Shown: positions 20,817-23,089 of the stretch, piece after piece
Layout of the letters: each line of letters begins with the position of its first letter
Numbering within the stretch: position 1 is the stretch's first letter
Source: WYZ-LMO8 sp964586135
Lineage (GTDB): Archaea > Thermoproteota > Methanomethylicia > Nezhaarchaeales > WYZ-LMO8
Length of the DNA: 23,089 bases
Direction of reading: 5' to 3'
NCBI GenBank assembly: GCA_964586135.1
Contig: CAZPGS010000009.1
Location: forward strand, 1-23,089
Position numbers and translations under genes: made by a program
The notes under the pieces: model-generated
The model's input: the letters and a program-made list of their open reading frames with translations, nothing else
Databases searched by the model: none
Told to the model about the DNA's origin: nothing

Positions 20817-22055
20817 TCACTCACCTCCGTGCCTCACCCTGAGCTCGACCATGCCACTCCCGATCGGTATTAGCTGTCCCACCACAACGTTTTCTATCAC
20901 GCCAGCTAGAGGATCCTCCTCACCCTTTACGCCAGCTTCTAATAAATGCTTAGTTGTCACCTCGAACGCCGCCCTTGCGAGGACGCTGGCCTTTTCGCCA
21001 CTTATCCCGTGCCGGCCTATTTGCCTTACTCTTCCAGTCAAGGTCATTAGATCCGCGACTAACATGACGTGTCTTATGTCGACGTCAAGGCCTTGCTCTC
21101 GAAGTACGCTCATGACCTCATTTATGATAGCAGTCCTAGCAGCTTCGATCCCCAAGACCTCGGCTATTTCATGTATGTTGTTTGTCGTGACCTTCGTCGG
21201 ATCAATGCCCTCGAGTTCATCTAAGTTGTTAAAAATCCCTTGGAGGTTGGAGCCTTCGACTTCAAGGTAATAATAGGTCTTTCCCTCTTTCGATACCTCT
21301 TTGACGACCACCCTCTTAAGCCCCTTTATACCCTTAAGCTTTACGTTCAATATCTTCTGCCTGAGCTTTATCATCTTTGAGGCCTCTAGCCCTTCGGGCA
21401 TCGATATGGCGATTTCGACGACCTTCTTTCTCTTCCCGTCAGACACCTCCTCTTCTCTCTCTGTGACGCTTTCAACAGTCCCTATCTTGTGCTTGTTCAA
21501 AGCGTTAATAACCATGTCTAGCGTAACCCTCTTGTCCTTCATGAGCTCTTCATCTAATTGCAGGTATATCATCTGCTGGCCATAATCTATGCTTATGCTA
21601 CTCGCGACGTTCTCTATGGTCACGTGCTGTATCTTTCTTGCCAGCTCCTCTGCCTTGGCTCTGTCGTACTTCGCCTTCTCGTCTAACTCTATCCTCATCA
21701 AGGGCGTCGAGGGCGTCCTTTTTGCGTCGAGAACCTCTATGAGCCGCGGCAGGCCTAATGTGACGTTGAGCTCTCTAACGCCAGCGAAGTGGAAGGTCCT
21801 CAAAGTCATCTGAGTTCCAGGCTCTCCTATGGATTGAGCTGCGACGGTGCCGACTGCCTCGCCGGGCTCGACTAGGGCCTCCCTATACTGCGTAACCACC
21901 TCGCTCACGACTTTTTCGACGTCGCTCTTACTCACTCTATCTATAATCCTAGACAGCTTCTCCTCGAGCTCTTGGATTATTGATCTTGGGAGCTCCGACG
22001 AGCACTTCTCCAACTCCTTCTTCAAATCCTCTAAGGTGAATTTCTTGGCCCTCAT
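20817..22055 (-). CDS. rpoA2: DNA-directed RNA polymerase subunit A''
   Basis: 412 residues from ATG 22055, overlapping the rpoA1 stop by four bases (ATGA). It carries the C-terminal part of the largest subunit. VEPGEAVGTVAAQSIGEPGTQMTLRTFHFAG is the trigger-loop/helix region that closes over the incoming NTP. Later come IDPTKVTTNNIHEIAEVLGIEAAR, LVADLMTLTGRVRQIGRHGISGEKASVLARAAFE and EDPLAGVIENVVVGQLIPIGSG. The split of the largest subunit into A' and A'' is an archaeal hallmark. Length is normal. Confidence 0.98.
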   Translation of the reverse strand: MRAKKFTLEDLKKELEKCSSELPRSIIQELEEKLSRIIDRVSKSDVEKVVSEVVTQYREALVEPGEAVGTVAAQSIGEPGTQMTLRTFHFAGVRELNVTLGLPRLIEVLDAKRTPSTPLMRIELDEKAKYDRAKAEELARKIQHVTIENVASSISIDYGQQMIYLQLDEELMKDKRVTLDMVINALNKHKIGTVESVTEREEEVSDGKRKKVVEIAISMPEGLEASKMIKLRQKILNVKLKGIKGLKRVVVKEVSKEGKTYYYLEVEGSNLQGIFNNLDELEGIDPTKVTTNNIHEIAEVLGIEAARTAIINEVMSVLREQGLDVDIRHVMLVADLMTLTGRVRQIGRHGISGEKASVLARAAFEVTTKHLLEAGVKGEEDPLAGVIENVVVGQLIPIGSGMVELRVRHGGE

Positions 22056-23089
22056 TTTAATGCAGCGACCCCTAAGACCTTCTCTATAGTTTTTTCCACA
22101 TTAACAGCTTTTCCATGATCGCTCTTGGAAGGATCGACTCCGTCCTCTCCATACATCAGCTGGACTATCTTACCATCGGCTGTCCTCACAGTACCGTCGT
22201 ATTCCACATGCAAATCCTGCAGGGCATTTATGAGCCTGCGTTGCATGTAGCCACTTTGCGACGTCCTAAGAGCTGTATCAACAAGCCCCTCGCGTCCGCC
22301 CATGGCGTGGAAGAAGAACTCAAGCGGGCTAAGCCCCTTCTTGAAGCTGGAATATACGTAACCTCGCGCAGCGGCCCCTAAGTCTCCTTCCTTGAAGTGC
22401 GGCAACGTCCTCTCGAAGTAACCCCTCAAGATCCTCTCCCCTCGAACAGTTTGCTGGCCGACGTTTGCCGTCATCTGAGTTAGATTGAGCATGGATCCTC
22501 GAGAGCCGGACCTAGCCATCATGAGTGCATTGCTTGTAGGCTTCAGATATTGGGTAGCCAATTTACCAACGCTGTCTCTAGCGTTGCTCAATACTTCGTG
22601 GATCAAAGTCTCTAAGGTCTCTTCAAGAGTTTTGCCAGGCATCTGCTCAAGTTCCCTCCTCTTGTACTTCCCTATAAACTCCTCAACCTTGACTTCCGCT
22701 TCTCTCAATCTTCTCCGTATTTCGTTCACGACTTCTTCTGGAAGCGCCACATCATCGAGGTTCATGGTAAAGCCGTGGAAGAACGCGTAATTCAGGAACA
22801 CTTTAAATGCGTGGTCTAGGAACCACGACCCCCTACTTATTCCGAAGTCCTTTATCACTCTGTGGAGCAGCGACTCAGGTTCTCCTGTGCCAATGGCCTT
22901 CTTGTCTATCACGCCAGCCACGAGCTGGTTATTCACCACGACGACGTATGCGTCGTATGGGCAGTCGAATTTCTTGCACTCACCGCACTTTCTACAGGCT
23001 GAGGCCTTCAAAGTGTAGTTCAAACCCTTGGGCAATAGAGCGCTTATGACTTGCTTCCCAGTCCAAAGCTTCTTGGGCTTTATTATAGC
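22052..23089 (-). CDS. rpoA1: DNA-directed RNA polymerase subunit A', 3' part only
   Basis: The frame is open from the window edge (beginning AIIKPKKLWTGKQVISALLPKGLN) to TGA 22052-22054, 345 visible residues; the N-terminal part and catalytic NADFDGD motif lie outside the window. A TTG at 23035 is internal. Visible motifs: CRKCGECKKFDCPY, a Cys pattern within the A' pore region; QTVRGERILRGYFERTLPHFKEGDLGAAARGYVYSSFKKGLSPLEFFFHAMGGREGLVDTALRTSQSGYMQRRLINALQDL, which is the bridge-helix region; and the end VEKTIEKVLGVAALK, where the archaeal A'/A'' split falls. Its stop overlaps the rpoA2 start. Confidence 0.97.
   Translation of the reverse strand, partial: AIIKPKKLWTGKQVISALLPKGLNYTLKASACRKCGECKKFDCPYDAYVVVVNNQLVAGVIDKKAIGTGEPESLLHRVIKDFGISRGSWFLDHAFKVFLNYAFFHGFTMNLDDVALPEEVVNEIRRRLREAEVKVEEFIGKYKRRELEQMPGKTLEETLETLIHEVLSNARDSVGKLATQYLKPTSNALMMARSGSRGSMLNLTQMTANVGQQTVRGERILRGYFERTLPHFKEGDLGAAARGYVYSSFKKGLSPLEFFFHAMGGREGLVDTALRTSQSGYMQRRLINALQDLHVEYDGTVRTADGKIVQLMYGEDGVDPSKSDHGKAVNVEKTIEKVLGVAALK

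Overview
This window reads as part of an archaeal chromosome, very probably from a hyperthermophilic member of the Crenarchaeota/TACK lineage. It encodes archaeal/eukaryotic-type ribosomal proteins (S4e, L32e, L19e, L30e), RNase P protein Rnp1/Rpp29, a split RNA polymerase large subunit (A' and A''), RadA, CDC48, CDP-archaeol synthase and archaeal-type PEP carboxylase. The EF-1A carries the longer GETEAGM-type insertion before QTREH that is shared by crenarchaea and eukaryotes and shorter in most euryarchaea. Genus cannot be fixed from this stretch. Start codons are mixed (ATG, GTG, TTG). Many genes have a GGTG Shine-Dalgarno core with a gap of 6 or 7 nt to the start, and TAG, TGA and TAA are all used as stops.

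Region 1 (1-6810, plus strand) is the S10/spc ribosomal cluster: rnp1 (cut by the window edge), S17, L14, L24, S4e, L5, S14, S8, L6, L32e, L19e, L18, S5, L30. The cluster ends at L30; L15 and SecY, which often follow, are absent. Extra TATA-like boxes precede S17, L14, L32e and S5, so it is probably several transcription units.

The standout is rps5. Its reading frame is broken by a 30-nt insert (5876-5905) holding three in-frame stops, and the flanking RNA folds into a textbook bulge-helix-bulge (BHB) motif: 3-nt bulges, a 4-bp central helix and a 9-bp intron hairpin. The cuts predicted from the fold alone restore the conserved S5 sequence. I read this as a very small archaeal pre-mRNA intron in an essential ribosomal protein gene.

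Region 2 (6816-10256) is a stress module: an ArsR-like winged-helix regulator divergent from hsp20, followed by cdc48. The layout and gene content recall the Phr heat-shock regulon of Pyrococcus, and a small palindrome lies between the hsp20 TATA box and its likely start of transcription.

Region 3 (10253-14039, minus strand) holds a Clp1/Grc3-type polynucleotide kinase, then an ACT-HAD phosphoserine phosphatase overlapping an archaeal-type PEP carboxylase. Region 4 (about 14133-17103, plus strand) holds a RadB-like RecA-family ATPase, CDP-archaeol synthase, RadA, a small zinc-ribbon protein and a GcvH-like lipoyl protein interrupted by one in-frame TAG.

Region 5 (17119-23089, minus strand) is the str/rpo cluster, in transcription order: rpoA1 (partial), rpoA2, L30e, NusA-like KH protein, S12, S7, EF-1A, S10. 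Two genes (S4e, RadB-like) lack a well-placed canonical start but have ACG or ATA at exactly the usual Shine-Dalgarno distance. No tRNA, rRNA, CRISPR array, transposase or prophage gene was seen, and no gene-free stretch exceeds about 155 nt.
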